A stretch of DNA of 64,000 nt from Bretschneidera sinensis (lineage: Eukaryota > Streptophyta > Magnoliopsida > Brassicales > Akaniaceae): assembly GCA_023935145.1 (NCBI GenBank), contig CM043699.1, forward strand, positions 66,437,638 to 66,501,637, given 5' to 3'. How positions within the stretch are numbered: the stretch's first letter is position 1; each line of letters opens with the position of its first letter. The notes below the pieces were generated by a model. It made no database searches. It was not told where the DNA came from and worked only from the letters and a program-made list of their open reading frames with translations. Positions 1 to 10,190 of the stretch are shown one piece after another. The position numbers were made by a program, and so were the translations under genes.

Positions 1-83
1 TCAAAAAGCTGAAAGATGTATGCATCAGTGTGCCTGCCGTCGCAGCCCAGAACAGGGCAGGCTATGGCCCAGGGCAAAGCACA

Positions 84-1007
84 TGTTGATATTTGTCTAA
101 GGTTTAAACATGGTTAAAGTTTAAACCAAGGTTGGAAGAATAAATTTCAGCATGTTAAAGGAGTGCACACAATTGTGCGCATCACTTTGGGTGTGTGTGC
201 ACACCTTCATTCACCATAAAGCAGTAAAAATGGGTGAGCATTAGGTCAGGTCGCGGCCCAGACTATCCCAGGCCACGGCGCACAGAAGGTGGAGGTTTGC
301 TGAGGAGGTCCAGGCCACGGTGCAGCCTACCCCAGGCCGTGGCTCCCAGAGGGACAGTAAGTGTGCCCTGTTTCAGACCGCACCTTGAAGGCACACATAG
401 TCCATTTAATTCAGCCTTTGTTAAGTGCATGGAGACACGTCCAAAATACCTAGGATCACTAAGGATTGATCAAGGACCATGGTTGAGTGGTCGTCAAGAT
501 CTAAGGGTGAAGATTGACTTCAAGATTGGACAAGAAGTTGGTGCACTATATAAAGGGTCACTTAGCTTCATTCTCAACATAATATTGTGACATAATTTGA
601 GATCAATTGTAAAGAGTGAAAGACATATAAGAGAGAAATATTTGAGAGTGCAAAGACACAAAACATAAGAGGGACTCATTGTAGGGAGGCTGGTTGCAAA
701 GAGAGAATAGTATAGATTTGATAGAGAGCATTGTAATAGTTTTTATCATCTTCTTTCTTCTCTTCTTGGTTTCTTCAAGAACTTGAGGTTTCTTGAAGAG
801 GGTTGTTGGATTGTAAAGAACCATTGATTTAGTGCAGAGAGTTTAGAGGAACTCATGGGGACGTATGCTATTACAGAACCTCGATAACAAATCGCTTGTC
901 TTCTTTTTTTCTTGCCTTGGTTGCTGTATCTTTTCTTAACAAGTCATTCTAGACTTGGGTGTTTGGAAGATCACCACCTAGGCATCTTGTCAAGGTGATT
1001 TCCAACA
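84..1007 (+). mobile_element. Solo LTR of CopA (nested in an older CopA LTR)
   Basis: It begins TGTTGATATTTGTCTAAGG and ends GTGATTTCCAACA, the two ends of the CopA LTR at 36,809-37,800. No primer-binding site follows, so it is a solo LTR left by LTR-LTR recombination. Candidate target-site duplication: GCACA at 79-83 and GTACA at 1,008-1,012, four of five bases matching. A TATA box lies at 547-554. It is about 70 bp shorter than the LTRs at 36,809 and 43,793. Confidence 0.85.
547..554 (+). promoter_or_regulatory. TATA box of CopA solo LTR
   Basis: TATATAAA in the context GTGCACTATATAAAGGG. The same string is conserved in the LTRs at 36,809 (37,340-37,347) and 43,793 (44,323-44,330), at the expected U3/R boundary distance, so it is the probable element promoter. 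Confidence 0.7.
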
Positions 1008-1274
1008 GTACACATCTCTAACTTTCTGGGCACCGCAACCTGGGGGAGTCTGAGCTACGGCGCACACCTGGCCAGAAGCTCCTCCATGCTGGGCACTACA
1101 CCTTAGAAGTTATGTGTCGTGGTGCACACTGGCGTGCATGCTCTAATGTTGAAGCCATTCAAACCTTGTGTAAACCTTAGACAAATACCAACAATCTCTA
1201 CCTTTGTCCAAGCATTTAAACCTGAACCCATTGTGCAGAGAACCCAGTATATAAACTCATCTTGAGTCATCATA

Positions 1275-2129
1275 TCAACCGACTCCAATCCTAAGAAGTC
1301 TAAGGCAATAATTGAACTTGCTTAGAGGTAGAACTTTAGTACCTAAATTCGCAGTGTTTTCTTCTGTGGCCACCTTATCCACATGGATGCATCCTTTCAT
1401 AACATTTTTCTGAGTGAAATGGTACCGAATATCCATGTGCTTTGTCCTCTCATGGAACACTAGATTCTTGCACAAATGAAATGCACTTTGGCTATCCGAA
1501 TACACTACAACCTGCTCCACTAGTACCTTCAACTCTTCCAGCAACCCTTTGCACCACATTGCCTCCTTGATGGCTTCCGTAGCCGCTATGTACTCAGCCT
1601 CGATTGTTGAGAGTGCTACCACCAGTTGCAATTGAGCCTTCCAACTTACACAACATCCGTTTAAGTTGAAGAAGTAGGAAGTAATCGATCTTCTTTTATC
1701 CCGATCTACTCCATAGTCCGAATCAGCATAACCCTCAAGATAGATGAACTTACCCCTCTTTTCATAAACCATCCCTACTTTTGGGCTTCCTTTCAAGTAC
1801 CTCAGCAACCACTTCATCCTAATCCAATGCTCATTTTCGAGATTACTCATAAACTTACTGAGGACACTTATTGCATGAGCAATATCCGATCTAGTGCTTA
1901 CCATCATGAACATGACTGAACCAACCGCACTAAAGTAGGGGACCTTTTCCATTTCCTTCTTCTCCTCATTCGATCTTGGACATTGATCGCTGGAGAACTT
2001 GAAATTACTAGCAAGGGGAACCTTCACTAGTTTGCTATCTTCCATAAAGAACTTAGATATCATCTTCTCTATATAGGAAGTTTGAGAGATCTTCAATCTG
2101 TTTCTATCCCTTTCTCGGATGATACACAT
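1275..2129 (-). pseudogene. CopA RT C-terminus and RNase H
   Basis: A 284-residue open stretch holding the end of the copia reverse transcriptase and the RNase H domain. Visible landmarks in order: YFSAVGSVMF (copia YSSAIGSLMY block), RSDIAHAI, the YADSDYGVD block carrying the first RNase H aspartate, VALSTIEAEYIA with the catalytic glutamate, VYSDSQSA with another aspartate, RTKHMDIRYHF, and the terminal TKVLP block. The open frame starts inside the domain and is not a real start. It is continuous in homology with the segment at 2,130-2,850, where a stop precedes the ILRMCII block. This is the longest intact stretch of CopA RNase H in the window, and it retains about 90 residues deleted from both plus-strand copies. 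Confidence 0.9.
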
Positions 2130-2849
2130 CCTAAGGATCTTCTATACATGGCCAAGATCCTTCATCTCAAACTCCTCACTAAGTTGAACCTTCAATTTTC
2201 TTATCCTCTCCATGCTGCTCCTAACCAGCAACATATCATCAACATAGATCAGGATGATCACCACTTCCTCCACCTTGTGCCCCTTGTAATACAAGCTTGA
2301 ATCATAGTAGCTCCTCATGAAACTCAGGCTGGTTACAAAGGACTCGAACCTCTTCTTCCATTGCCGAGGTGATTACTTCAAGCAATATAGAGATTTCTTC
2401 AGTTGGCACACCAAATCTCCATGCCTTCCTTCCTTATAGCCTTCGGGTTACCTCATATAAATGGTCTCATAAAGCTCTCCATGTAAGAACGTTGTCTTCA
2501 CATCCATTTGCTCGATTTCCCAATTGAATTGGACCACCAATGCTAACACTATCCTGATCGTCTTGTACTTCACAACTGGTGATAATATTTTGGTGAAGTC
2601 TATGCCTTCTCTTTGTGTGAACCTCTTCGACACCAGCCTAGCTTTATACCAGACTTCATCCCATGGAGTGTTCCCTTCTTTGATCTTGTAGATCCACCTA
2701 CAATCCACAACTCTTTGTTTTTCTGGTTTGGGCACTAATTCCTAAGAGTTGCTCTTCCTCAAAGAATCCATTTCTTCCTCCACAGCTAGTTGCCACTTTG
2801 ACAAATCCTTACATTCTATGGCTTCCATGTAAGTGTTTGGTTCAACCTC
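2130..2849 (-). pseudogene. CopA reverse transcriptase, N-terminal and catalytic part
   Basis: The minus strand encodes VVDCRWIYKIKEG, the KARLV block, QREGIDFT, KYKTIRIVLAL and EQMDVKTTFLHG (first catalytic Asp) between 2,448 and 2,735, all typical of Ty1/copia RT. Further on, around 2,225-2,260, LIYVDDMLLV keeps the YVDD active site. Between these blocks stops break the frame (2,340-2,450). The part at 2,740-2,850 is the degenerate linker from integrase to RT. Confidence 0.88.
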
Positions 2850-3692
2850 TCATTCTATCCAAAGAGCTACTACATGAGCATCTGCAAACCCATATCTCAA
2901 AGGTGGTCTAACCACCCTCCTTTCCCGGTCCCTTGTGAGCTGGTATGCATTTAGACTTGCTGCATCATCCCCTTCCAGTTGAGCCTTCTCTTGAGTGTCT
3001 TGAGCTTGGCCTTCATGAATGGGTTCTACCTGGTCTGAACCCTCCTGCCTTCCTTGCTCTACCTGAACTGAATTCTCCTTGATACTATACTTCACAAATT
3101 CTAGACTGGTTTGCTCACTATCCCCTGCAGGGTTAGTTTTCTCCAAATAGGGAAATAACAATTCATTAAAAATAACATCCCTACTTATTATGAGTTTCAT
3201 TCCTTTTGGTTCTAAGGACCACAACCTATACCCCTTAACCCCATCACCATACCCTAGAAACACACATTTTCTAGACCTTGGGTTAAGTTTATCATCATTT
3301 TGATGTGCAAATGAAGCACATCCAAAAGTCCTAAGGTTGTTCAACTCAAGGGTTTTTCCACTCCACATCTCCATGGGAGGTTTAAGGTCTAAAGCCCTAG
3401 GGGGTGATATATTAACCAAGTATGCAGCTGTAGACACAGCTTCTCCCCAAAAATATTTTGGTAAACTGGACCCAATTAACATGCATCTAACCTTTTCCAT
3501 AAGGGTTATATTCATCCTCTTAGTAACTCCATTTTGCTGAGGAGTTTTCACAACTGTTCTATGTCTTAAAATGCCATTTAATTCATAGAATTTATCAAAA
3601 TCATTATTAAAAAATTCTAAGCCTTTATTAGTTCTTAACACCTTAACTACCCTGCCTATTTGAGTCTCCAGCAAATTTTTTCCACTCCACAA
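2850..3692 (-). pseudogene. CopA integrase core, catalytically mutated
   Basis: A 280-residue open stretch from the integrase core through its C-terminal region. LRTNKGLEF stands where the intact CopA copy at 39,690 has LRTDNGLE, so the second catalytic Asp is lost. TPQQNGVTKRMN stands where the other copy has QQNGVAERMN, so the catalytic Glu is Lys. CMLIGSSLPKYFWGEA and FGCASFAHQ blocks follow, then CVFLGYGDGVKGYRLW. Two of three DDE residues are gone. The C-terminal tail is rich in Glu and Gln, as in the paralogue at 40,100-40,410. Confidence 0.9.
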
Positions 3693-3866
3693 ATTTATTC
3701 AAAGCATCCAATTTATTTTTAAGCAAATAAACCCAAACTATTCTTGAATAATCATCAATTAAAGACAGAAAGTAACGATTACCTCCCTGTGTTGGTGTCC
3801 TTGCTAGTCCCCAAAGATCTGCATGGATGTACTCAAGAATCCCTTTTGACTTGTGCACTCCAGTGT
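3643..3866 (-). pseudogene. CopA integrase N-terminal part
   Basis: Reads HKSKGILEYIHADLWG followed by TPTQGGNRYFLSLIDDYSR. It contains the first catalytic Asp of the integrase (HADLWG). It is frameshifted into the following core segment near 3,690. Homology to the copy at 39,470-39,660 ends near 3,860, where a plus-strand LTR fragment starts, so upstream Gag and protease sequence has been removed. Confidence 0.85.
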
Positions 3867-4280
3867 TGTTGGAGTTTGTTTAAGATTTAAATGGAAGAAG
3901 AAGAATGAAGGTCAGCAAGGAGTGCACACAAGTGTGCGCCGCACCTAGGGAGTGTGTGCGGCTCACCTTGCAGCAAGGCAAAGGAATGCGCACCAGTATG
4001 CACCATGGCCCAACCTTGTCTAGGCCACGGTGCCCAACAAGGATGAGTGCTGGAGTAAGGGGCAAGCCACGGCACTGCCTCCCCCAAGCCACGGCGCCTA
4101 AAGGGGCAGCAAGCGTGCCCTTCTCCAGGCCGCGGCGCTAGGTACACTGATGCACACATCCTTCAGCCTCTTGAACGGTTTGTGAGACATGCTTAAAATG
4201 CATAGGATCACTAAGGATTGATCAAGGGCCATGGGTGATTGGTCATCAAGTTCTAAGGGTGGATATTGACCTTCAAGATT
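3867..4280 (+). repeat. CopA LTR fragment (5' part)
   Basis: Starts TGTTGGAGTTTGTTTAAG, a divergent version of the CopA LTR start, and continues through the GTGCGC-rich segment and the GATCAAGGGCCATGG segment found in the other copies. It stops abruptly at CTTCAAGATTG, just before the TATA box. What follows is GypB gag. The fragment is a break point between CopA (minus) and GypB (minus). Confidence 0.75.
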
Positions 4281-5310
4281 GTTCCTTATAAATTTCTCTC
4301 ATCTCAGCAAATGTAGGGCACTCTTGGGCAAGATGATCTACCCCGCCACACACAAAACATGGTTCAAAAGATTTTTCATGATTAGCTACATGTGTTGGCT
4401 TTGAGCTTTTAGTATTTAACACCTCTAGTTCCTTAGTGAGCATCTCGACCTTGGCCTTAAGGTTATCCTCTTCTCTAAGATGGTAAATTCCACCACCATT
4501 TGGGTGCCCTATAGGTCGTGACCTATTTGTGCTTTCAGTAGCACTAGGTCCAGTCTAAGTGTGAGCTTTTACAGTAAGCTCATTGAGGTACTCTATGGCC
4601 TCATCAGGATCTTTCTCCAAGAATTCACCATTACACATCATCTCTACAAATTGGTGCTCTCTATATGTAAGTCCCTGACAAAAATAGCTTACCAAGCGCC
4701 AACTCTCATACCCATGGTGAGGGCACATACTCAATATCTCCTTAAATCTCTCCCAAGACTGATACAAAGTCACGTTGCCCTTTTGTGAAAAGGTGGATAT
4801 TTGCCTTTTTAAAGCATTGGTCTTATGTTGAGGAAAGTATTTATTAAAGAAGACCCGAGTCATCTCAGTCCATGACCCAATAGATCGTAGTCTAAGTGAG
4901 TATAGCCAAATCTTAGCTTTATCCTTCAAAGTGAAAGGAAAGAACTTAAGTCTCACAATATCAGCAGTTGCATCTTGACTATGAAAAGTCGCAACTACTT
5001 CTTCAAACTCTCTAATGTGCACATATGGGTTTTCACTTTCCAAGCCATGAAATGTAGGGAGTAACTGTGTCATCCCTGTTTTAAAATCTAAATGGTGAGT
5101 TTGGCTAGAAACATGATGCATGATGGTGTGGCTATGCGTCTAAAGTGGAGATAATGCTGAAGGGTCCTAGGGGGTTTATCATCGTGTTCACTCATCTCTT
5201 CGAGACTAGATGGGTTGTCAAATAAAGGATTTAGAAAAGAATTTAATTCTGACTCTAACACAGGCCTACAAGCAAATCTACCCAAAGTGTCTCTATATCG
5301 GGGCATGCAA
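4281..5310 (-). pseudogene. GypB gag (Athila/Tat-type retrotransposon Gag)
   Basis: Minus-strand frames 5,306-5,088 and 5,121-4,555 cover the N-terminal and middle parts of a gypsy Gag. Recognisable blocks: PTFHGLESENPYVHIREFEE, KFFPFTLKDKAKIWLYSL, FFNKYFPQHKT, and QGLTYREHQ, the retrotransposon Gag core. Near 4,330-4,380 is a zinc knuckle, CFVCGGVDHLAQEC, with all four metal ligands. The PBS and LTR of the same element lie just upstream (5,494 onward). Protease and pol are absent because the CopA LTR fragment at 3,867-4,280 cuts in. Frame changes near 5,100 and a stop at about 4,555 make it non-functional. Confidence 0.85.
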
Positions 5311-5493
5311 GATCACAAAATAATAATAAAAAAATACTATAAAAAAAAGAATAAAATAAAATAAAATTAATGCAGCAAGCTAAAAGAGGAAACGAAGTTA
5401 CTATCTTTACAAACCACTGAAAAGAAAAATTATTTACAATTCTTCTACCGTCATGTCTCAAGGTTAACAATCTTCCTTGTACTTAAGTGCATC

Positions 5494-5511
5494 TCCCCGG
5501 CAACGGCGCCA
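5494..5511 (-). other. GypB primer-binding site, tRNA-Asp type
   Basis: On the minus strand this is TGGCGCCGTTGCCGGGGA, an uninterrupted copy of the 18-base primer site that Athila-like gypsy elements share (complement to the 3' end of tRNA-Asp). It lies a few bases inside the LTR end, which fixes the orientation of the element as minus. Confidence 0.85.
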
Positions 5512-5514
5512 AAA

Positions 5515-6540
5515 TTCGATTATGCCCAAAACATAACACGGTAGTTGTAGCACAGCTTTGGGGTGTCGATTCCATAGGGAGACAAACTAACTACAAGAGA
5601 AAGTGCAAACCTTAAAACGAACGATAAAAGTTAAACGAGAAAACATGCGTTTGAAGTAGTGTGAAATAATTGAGTAAATATAATAGAGAACAAAAATGGT
5701 CTAGCAATCCTCCCTAGGTTCGTTGCCTTATTCCAATCTTGATTCAGTTGTTTTTATCTCAATTGCAAGTTTCACATCCCAAACAAGCAATCGGCAAATA
5801 TTCAATTAAAGCACATATATAAACCCTAACGTAATTGTTATGAAATACTATTTACTTTCAAGCACACATGACCTAACTTATAGATTATCAAGAAACGACA
5901 ATATATCGTAATGATAGTACCGCAATAATGGACAAATCTATAAGAGAAATCTACCGAACTCAATCACACCTGAACAACATCACATAAGAAGAGCATGACT
6001 AGACTTATATGGGGGAGAAAGATGCAATCACCGGATTAAGGGGAAATCTTCTAATTAGATTAAAAAAGTAAATCATAACAATGTTTAATGATAATAAATC
6101 CAAACTATAATGAATCAAGACTAGAAAACAAGAACAACTACACCTAGGGATTCATCCCTTCGCCTTGCTTGGAGATTTGTTGGCTATGGGGGAGAGTGTG
6201 GCAGCCTTCATAATGTTTTCCTCGGCCTCCAACCTCTCAAAAGATGTTTTGAATAATAATAATATCAAACCCTAAGCGGTCTATTTATAATACACAAGGT
6301 CCAAGGGTGTTTTAGGGTTTAAAAAGTCATTAAAATCCTAATTAGGTCAAAGCTCGGAGAAGAAAAACGTGTGCGCGCTGCGGCGCTCCTTTATAGGCGT
6401 TGCAGTGTTGGCTGGTGGTTCAAGATGTGGAGGTTTTGGGCACTGCGGTGCTCACTGGTGCTGTTCTGGAGGCCTGACCTTTGTCTACTAAAACTGCCAT
6501 AACTTTCTCTAGGAAAATCATTTTCACGAGCCGTAAAATT
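5515..6540 (-). repeat. GypB 5' LTR, missing its first ~450 bp
   Basis: On the minus strand the end reads …GGAATCGACACCCCAAAGC and matches the solo LTR at 59,742-61,289 (GGATTGACACCCC). Another shared stretch is AGAGAAAGTTATGGCAGTTT, at about 6,487-6,506 here and 60,231-60,250 there. A TATAAATAG box (6,281-6,289, minus) and a GC-rich GTGCGCGCTGCGGCGC patch lie within. Homology to the solo LTR stops near 6,540, so the U3 start has been lost; CopA LTR sequence begins there. Confidence 0.8.
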
Positions 6541-6629
6541 CTCAAGTTTTCTTCTTCCAACCTTAGTTTAGACTTTAATCATCTTTGAATCATGTTTAGA
6601 CATGTTTAAACCTTAGATAAATACCAACA
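6541..6629 (-). repeat. CopA LTR fragment, U3 start only
   Basis: Reverse complement of the first ~85 bases of a CopA LTR; the right end, …GATAAATACCAACA at 6,616-6,629, is the LTR terminus. It is directly followed by a plus-strand CopA LTR piece, giving a head-to-head junction. Confidence 0.75.
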
Positions 6630-7096
6630 CCTAGCTTCATTGTAATAAGAAGAAAACTTATGATTAAAAGTGAGATCAATTGTAAGAGTGCAAAGACACT
6701 AAACTCAAGAGTGATTCTATAGAGAGGCTGGTTGTTTAGAAAGAGAGAGAGAGAGTAGAATAGGAAGGGATTCAAGGGCTTGTAAGGGGAATTTTCTTGG
6801 GAAAATTCCAGGGTTAGTTCTTATCACTTTCTTCTTCTTCTTCTTTTGTTCTTCAAGAACCTTGAGTTCTTGGAAGGGTGTTGCTAATTGTAAAGAACTC
6901 CATTGATAAGATAGTGCAGAGAGCTCGAAGGAGTTCACGGGGACATAGGCACATTACCGAACCTCGTCAACAAATTTCTTGTGTTCTTTTCTTTCTTGCT
7001 TTGATTGGTTGCTATCTTTTTCTTTAGATAAGTCACTCTAGACTTAGGTGTTTGGAAGATCATTACCTGGGCATCATCCAAGGTGGTTTCCCAACA
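6627..7096 (+). repeat. CopA 5' LTR, 3' part (R-U5)
   Basis: Begins at CACCTAGCTTC (just after the TATA box in complete CopA LTRs) and runs to GTTTCCCAACA. The LTR end is followed by TGGTATCAAAGC at 7,098-7,109, a tRNA-Met(i) primer site with one mismatch. The U3 half is missing, so this 5' LTR has no promoter. Confidence 0.85.
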
Positions 7097-7097
7097 G

Positions 7098-7109
7098 TGG
7101 TATCAAAGC
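7098..7109 (+). other. CopA primer-binding site, tRNA-Met(i) type
   Basis: TGGTATCAAAGC, one base from the standard TGGTATCAGAGC, two bases after the LTR end. It shows that what follows is the 5' internal region of a plus-strand copia element. Confidence 0.8.
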
Positions 7110-7318
7110 TTGCACAGCTGGGTATCGGAGCAAGACTCCAAGAATCAAAGAACAAACTTCTTGGGTGATTCAAGAATGGAGTAAAGATCAAGATCAAATC
7201 GTGTTCTTGAGGTTGATTCAAGAACGGTGTTGAGATCAATCTTCGATCATGTTCTTGAGGTTTAGAAAAAGTTGGAAAGCATTTGTGGGTGCTGCACAAA
7301 TCTGGGATCATCTCCATA

Positions 7319-7470
7319 AGATGGGTTCAAATTTTGTTGTTGAGAAGTTTGATGGAAAATGAGATTTTTCCCTGTGGAAGTGGAAGATCAAAGCTGTTCT
7401 TATGCAACAGAAGGTGGACTTGGCTATTGGAGAAGATGATGTTTTTCTAGTAAGTATCACGGAGGACCAG
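7319..7470 (+). pseudogene. CopA gag, N-terminal stub
   Basis: Encodes GSNFVVEKFDGK-like residues, then LWKWKIKAVLMQQKVDLAIG, matching the start of gag in the CopA copy at 38,039. A TGA interrupts it after about 14 codons. It ends at GGAGGACCAG, where it is joined to an AthA integrase tail in the opposite orientation. Only about 50 codons remain. Confidence 0.85.
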
Positions 7471-8403
7471 ACCATCGGGACTTGAGTTTTCCTGGGAACA
7501 ATCTTAATCGTGAATTGTAGAGCAACACCTTTTGTCCCATATGAAACTCTTTCCTAACCAGTTGTTTATCGTGATAAGCTTTGGTCCTTTCTTTGTAGAG
7601 CTTGGTGTTCTCATATGCATCATGCCTTAATTCTTCCAACTCATTTAAGTGCAGCTTCCGCTTCTCACCCGCCTGTTTAATGTCAAAATTGAACTGCTTT
7701 ATGGCCTAGTATGCTCGATGCTCTAACTCCACCGGTAGATGGCATGCTTTCCCAAAGAGCAATCAGTATGGAGAGATGAAATTGGTGTTTTGTAAGCTGT
7801 CCTATATGCCCATAAGGCGTCATTCAGGCGCAAAGACCAATCCTTCCTACTAGGATTCACAGTTCTCTCCAGGATGCATTTGATCTCTCGGTTACTTATC
7901 TCCACTTGGCCACTGGTTTGAGGATGGTATGGAGTACCAACTTTATGGGTGATCCCATATTTATTGATTAGGGTAGCAAAAGATTGATTATGGAAATGGC
8001 TGCCTCCATCACTCATGATTGCTCTTGGAGTCCCAAACCGTGTAAAGATGTTATCCTGTAAAAACTTTACAACCACTTTGTGATCATTAGTCTTTGAGGA
8101 GACAGCCTCGACCCATTTAGACACATAATCCACTCCCATAAGAATATATAAATAGCCATATGAGTTAGGAAATGGACCCATGAAATCAATACCCCATACA
8201 TCAAAAAGTTCTACTATATGAATATTTTGTAAGAGCATCTGATTTCGAGATGAGATGTTACCTGTCGTCTAGCATGTATCACATGAGCTGCCAAATGAAA
8301 AGGCATCTTTAAACAAATTAGGCCAATAAAAAGGGGATTGTAATACCTTAAGAGCTGTTCTCTTGGCCCTAAAGTGTCCTCCATAAGCAAACTGATGGTA
8401 ATG
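7463..8403 (-). pseudogene. AthA integrase (minus copy)
   Basis: Minus-strand core at 8,238-7,723 holds the three DDE residues: [10 protein letters not shown] (Asp), MSDGGSHF (Asp) and [10 protein letters not shown] (Glu), all intact. The zinc-finger part (8,400-8,240) keeps a GGHFRAKRT block and a CxxC but is frameshifted. The C-terminal part at 7,639-7,463 keeps [15 protein letters not shown], the gypsy GPF/GPY-type tail, and ends mid-domain at the junction with copia sequence. A frame break near 7,720 separates core and tail. Confidence 0.9.
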
Positions 8404-9427
8404 TTACAATAAGCTCAAATACTCGTCCTCGGAGACACACCTTCTGATGATTTGATCAGGACAAAATTTGAATAGGTAAGGGTCATCCCAATGGTAGTGT
8501 CGAGAGATAGATATCAACCGCTTCCATCCTTGACTGGACATACCTGGAGGAAAAACCTTAGTAGTTATATAATTTACAACATCGGTATACCATGGAAGTG
8601 TTACCTCTAATGCAAACAATTGTTCATAAAGGAAGTTCTCATTCAAAGGTATCTCATTTTTGTTGTCCTCATGAGGTAGCCTAGATAGGTGGTCTGCAAC
8701 CACATTCTCACTGCCTTTCTTGTCTTTAATCTCCAAGTTAAACTCTTGCAATAGGTGTACCCATCCGATTAACCTAGGCTTTGCATCTTTCTTAGCAAAC
8801 AAATATCTCAAAGCAACATGATCAGTAAATATAATAACCTTAGAGCCAATCAGGTATGATATAAACTTCTTCAAAGCAAAAATAACAGCTACCAATTCTT
8901 TTTCAGTAGCAGAATAATTTAGCTAAGCATCATTTAAAGTTCTAGAAGCATAATAGATAGCATGAGGTACCTTATTGATTCTCTAGCCCAAAACAACTCC
9001 CAAGGCGAAATCACTGGCATCACACATCAACTCAAATGGAAGACTCTAATCAGGTGCCATCATTATTGGTGTGGAGGTGAGTAAGTTTTTTAATGTGTTG
9101 AAAGCTTCCGTACAATCATTATTCTATTCAAACTTGGTATCTTTAGCTAACAGCACACAAAGAGGTCTAGAGGTCTTAGAAAAGTCCTTGATGAATCGTC
9201 TATAGAATCCAGCGTGTCCAAGGAAACTTTTGACACCCGTTACTGTTAGAAGAGGAGGTAACTTTGAAATGATGTTGATCTTAGCCTTGTCTACCAGTTG
9301 CATTCTTCACATCTCTTGAAGACACTCTTCAGATGATTGAGGCATTCATCAAAATTAGAACCAAAAACACTAAAATCATCCATAAATACCTCAATGAATT
9401 TCTCCACCATTTTGAAAAAAATACTCA
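8404..9427 (-). pseudogene. AthA RT C-terminus and RNase H (minus copy)
   Basis: The 8,895-8,404 stretch encodes [15 protein letters not shown] and [12 protein letters not shown], the RNase H blocks of Ty3/gypsy pol. From 8,896 to 9,427 the homology continues into the RT connection and the RT C-terminus (compare 21,005-21,600), but with several stops, for example where SMDDF lies in the plus copy. No continuous frame remains. Confidence 0.85.
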
Positions 9428-10190
9428 TCATACATCTTGGTCCTTCGGTGCTATGGCAATCTGGTTGTAACCACTATACCCATCCAGGAAGCAATAGTAG
9501 CTATAGCCAGCTAATCTCTCTAACATCTGATCAATGAAGGGTAAGGGAAAATGATCTTTTCTGTTCACCTTGTTCAGCCTTCTGTAATCAATGCATACCC
9601 TCCAACTAGTGGTTATTCTTGTAGGTATTAGATCCTCATCTTCATTTTTCACCACTGTAATCCCACTCTTTTTCAGAACAACTTGGACTGGACTAACACA
9701 TTTACTGTCTGAGATAGGGTAGATAATGCCAACATCTAATAGCTTCAATACCTTTGCCTTGACTACCTCTTTCATGTGTGGGTTGAGACTTGTTTGAGCA
9801 TCCTAGGTGGGTTTTGCTTCATCCTCATGGTAGATATGATGCATGCACTTGGCTGGATTTATCCCCTTGATGTCAGCAATGGTCCATCCGATAGCAGTTT
9901 TATGCTCTCTAAGAACTCTCAACAGTTTCTCTTTTTCCCCAACACTTAGATTGGCAACAACTATCACAGGTAATGTCTTATTCTCTCCTAGATAAGCATA
10001 GGTTAAATGTTTTGACAACTGCTTTAATTCCAAGTTAGGTGCCTGGACAATAGAAGGGAGAAGAATAGCATTAGTGAGTACAAGAGGTTCAAATGGAGGG
10101 GTATACTTACTTGAATGTTTTGGAGAGGCCTAAAGGAGGTGGACAGCTTCAATGATGTCATTAGTAACATCTTCAGATTATGGCTCAATA
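9428..10190 (-). pseudogene. AthA reverse transcriptase N-terminus and linker (minus copy)
   Basis: At 9,775-9,428: GIIYPISDSKCVSPVQVV, SGITVVKNEDEDLIPTRI, WRVCIDYRRLNKV, KDHFPLPFIDQMLERL, and CFLDGYSGYNQIAIAP, which carries the first RT catalytic Asp. At 10,033-9,803 is the protease-RT linker with AIGWTIADIKGI and KCMHHIYHEDEAKPT, a hallmark of Athila pol. It is read in pieces separated by stops. Confidence 0.9.

Larger units (their letters stand above)
1..1193 (-). repeat. CopA 3' LTR remnant, interrupted
   Basis: The right end, 1,160-1,193, reads as the reverse complement of the CopA LTR start (…GACAAATACCAACA), and the next bases, 1,194-1,212, are the reverse complement of the CopA polypurine tract as found before the LTR at 43,793. 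The 1,013-1,193 part is divergent and shortened against the solo LTR at 45,495. Bases 1-83 are assigned to the same LTR only by position and GC-rich composition. A plus-strand solo LTR of the same family sits inside it. Confidence 0.65.
1..3866 (-). mobile_element. Ty1/copia element CopA, 3' half, degenerate
   Basis: Read on the minus strand, the order is integrase, reverse transcriptase, RNase H, polypurine tract and 3' LTR, which is the Ty1/copia order. The element runs off the left edge inside its 3' LTR and stops at about 3,866 in the integrase zinc/core boundary, where an unrelated LTR fragment begins. Gag, protease and the 5' LTR are missing. The same protein sequence is found in the plus-strand CopA copies at 36,079-43,792, which identifies the family. 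Stops, frameshifts and lost catalytic residues show that it is dead. Confidence 0.9.
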
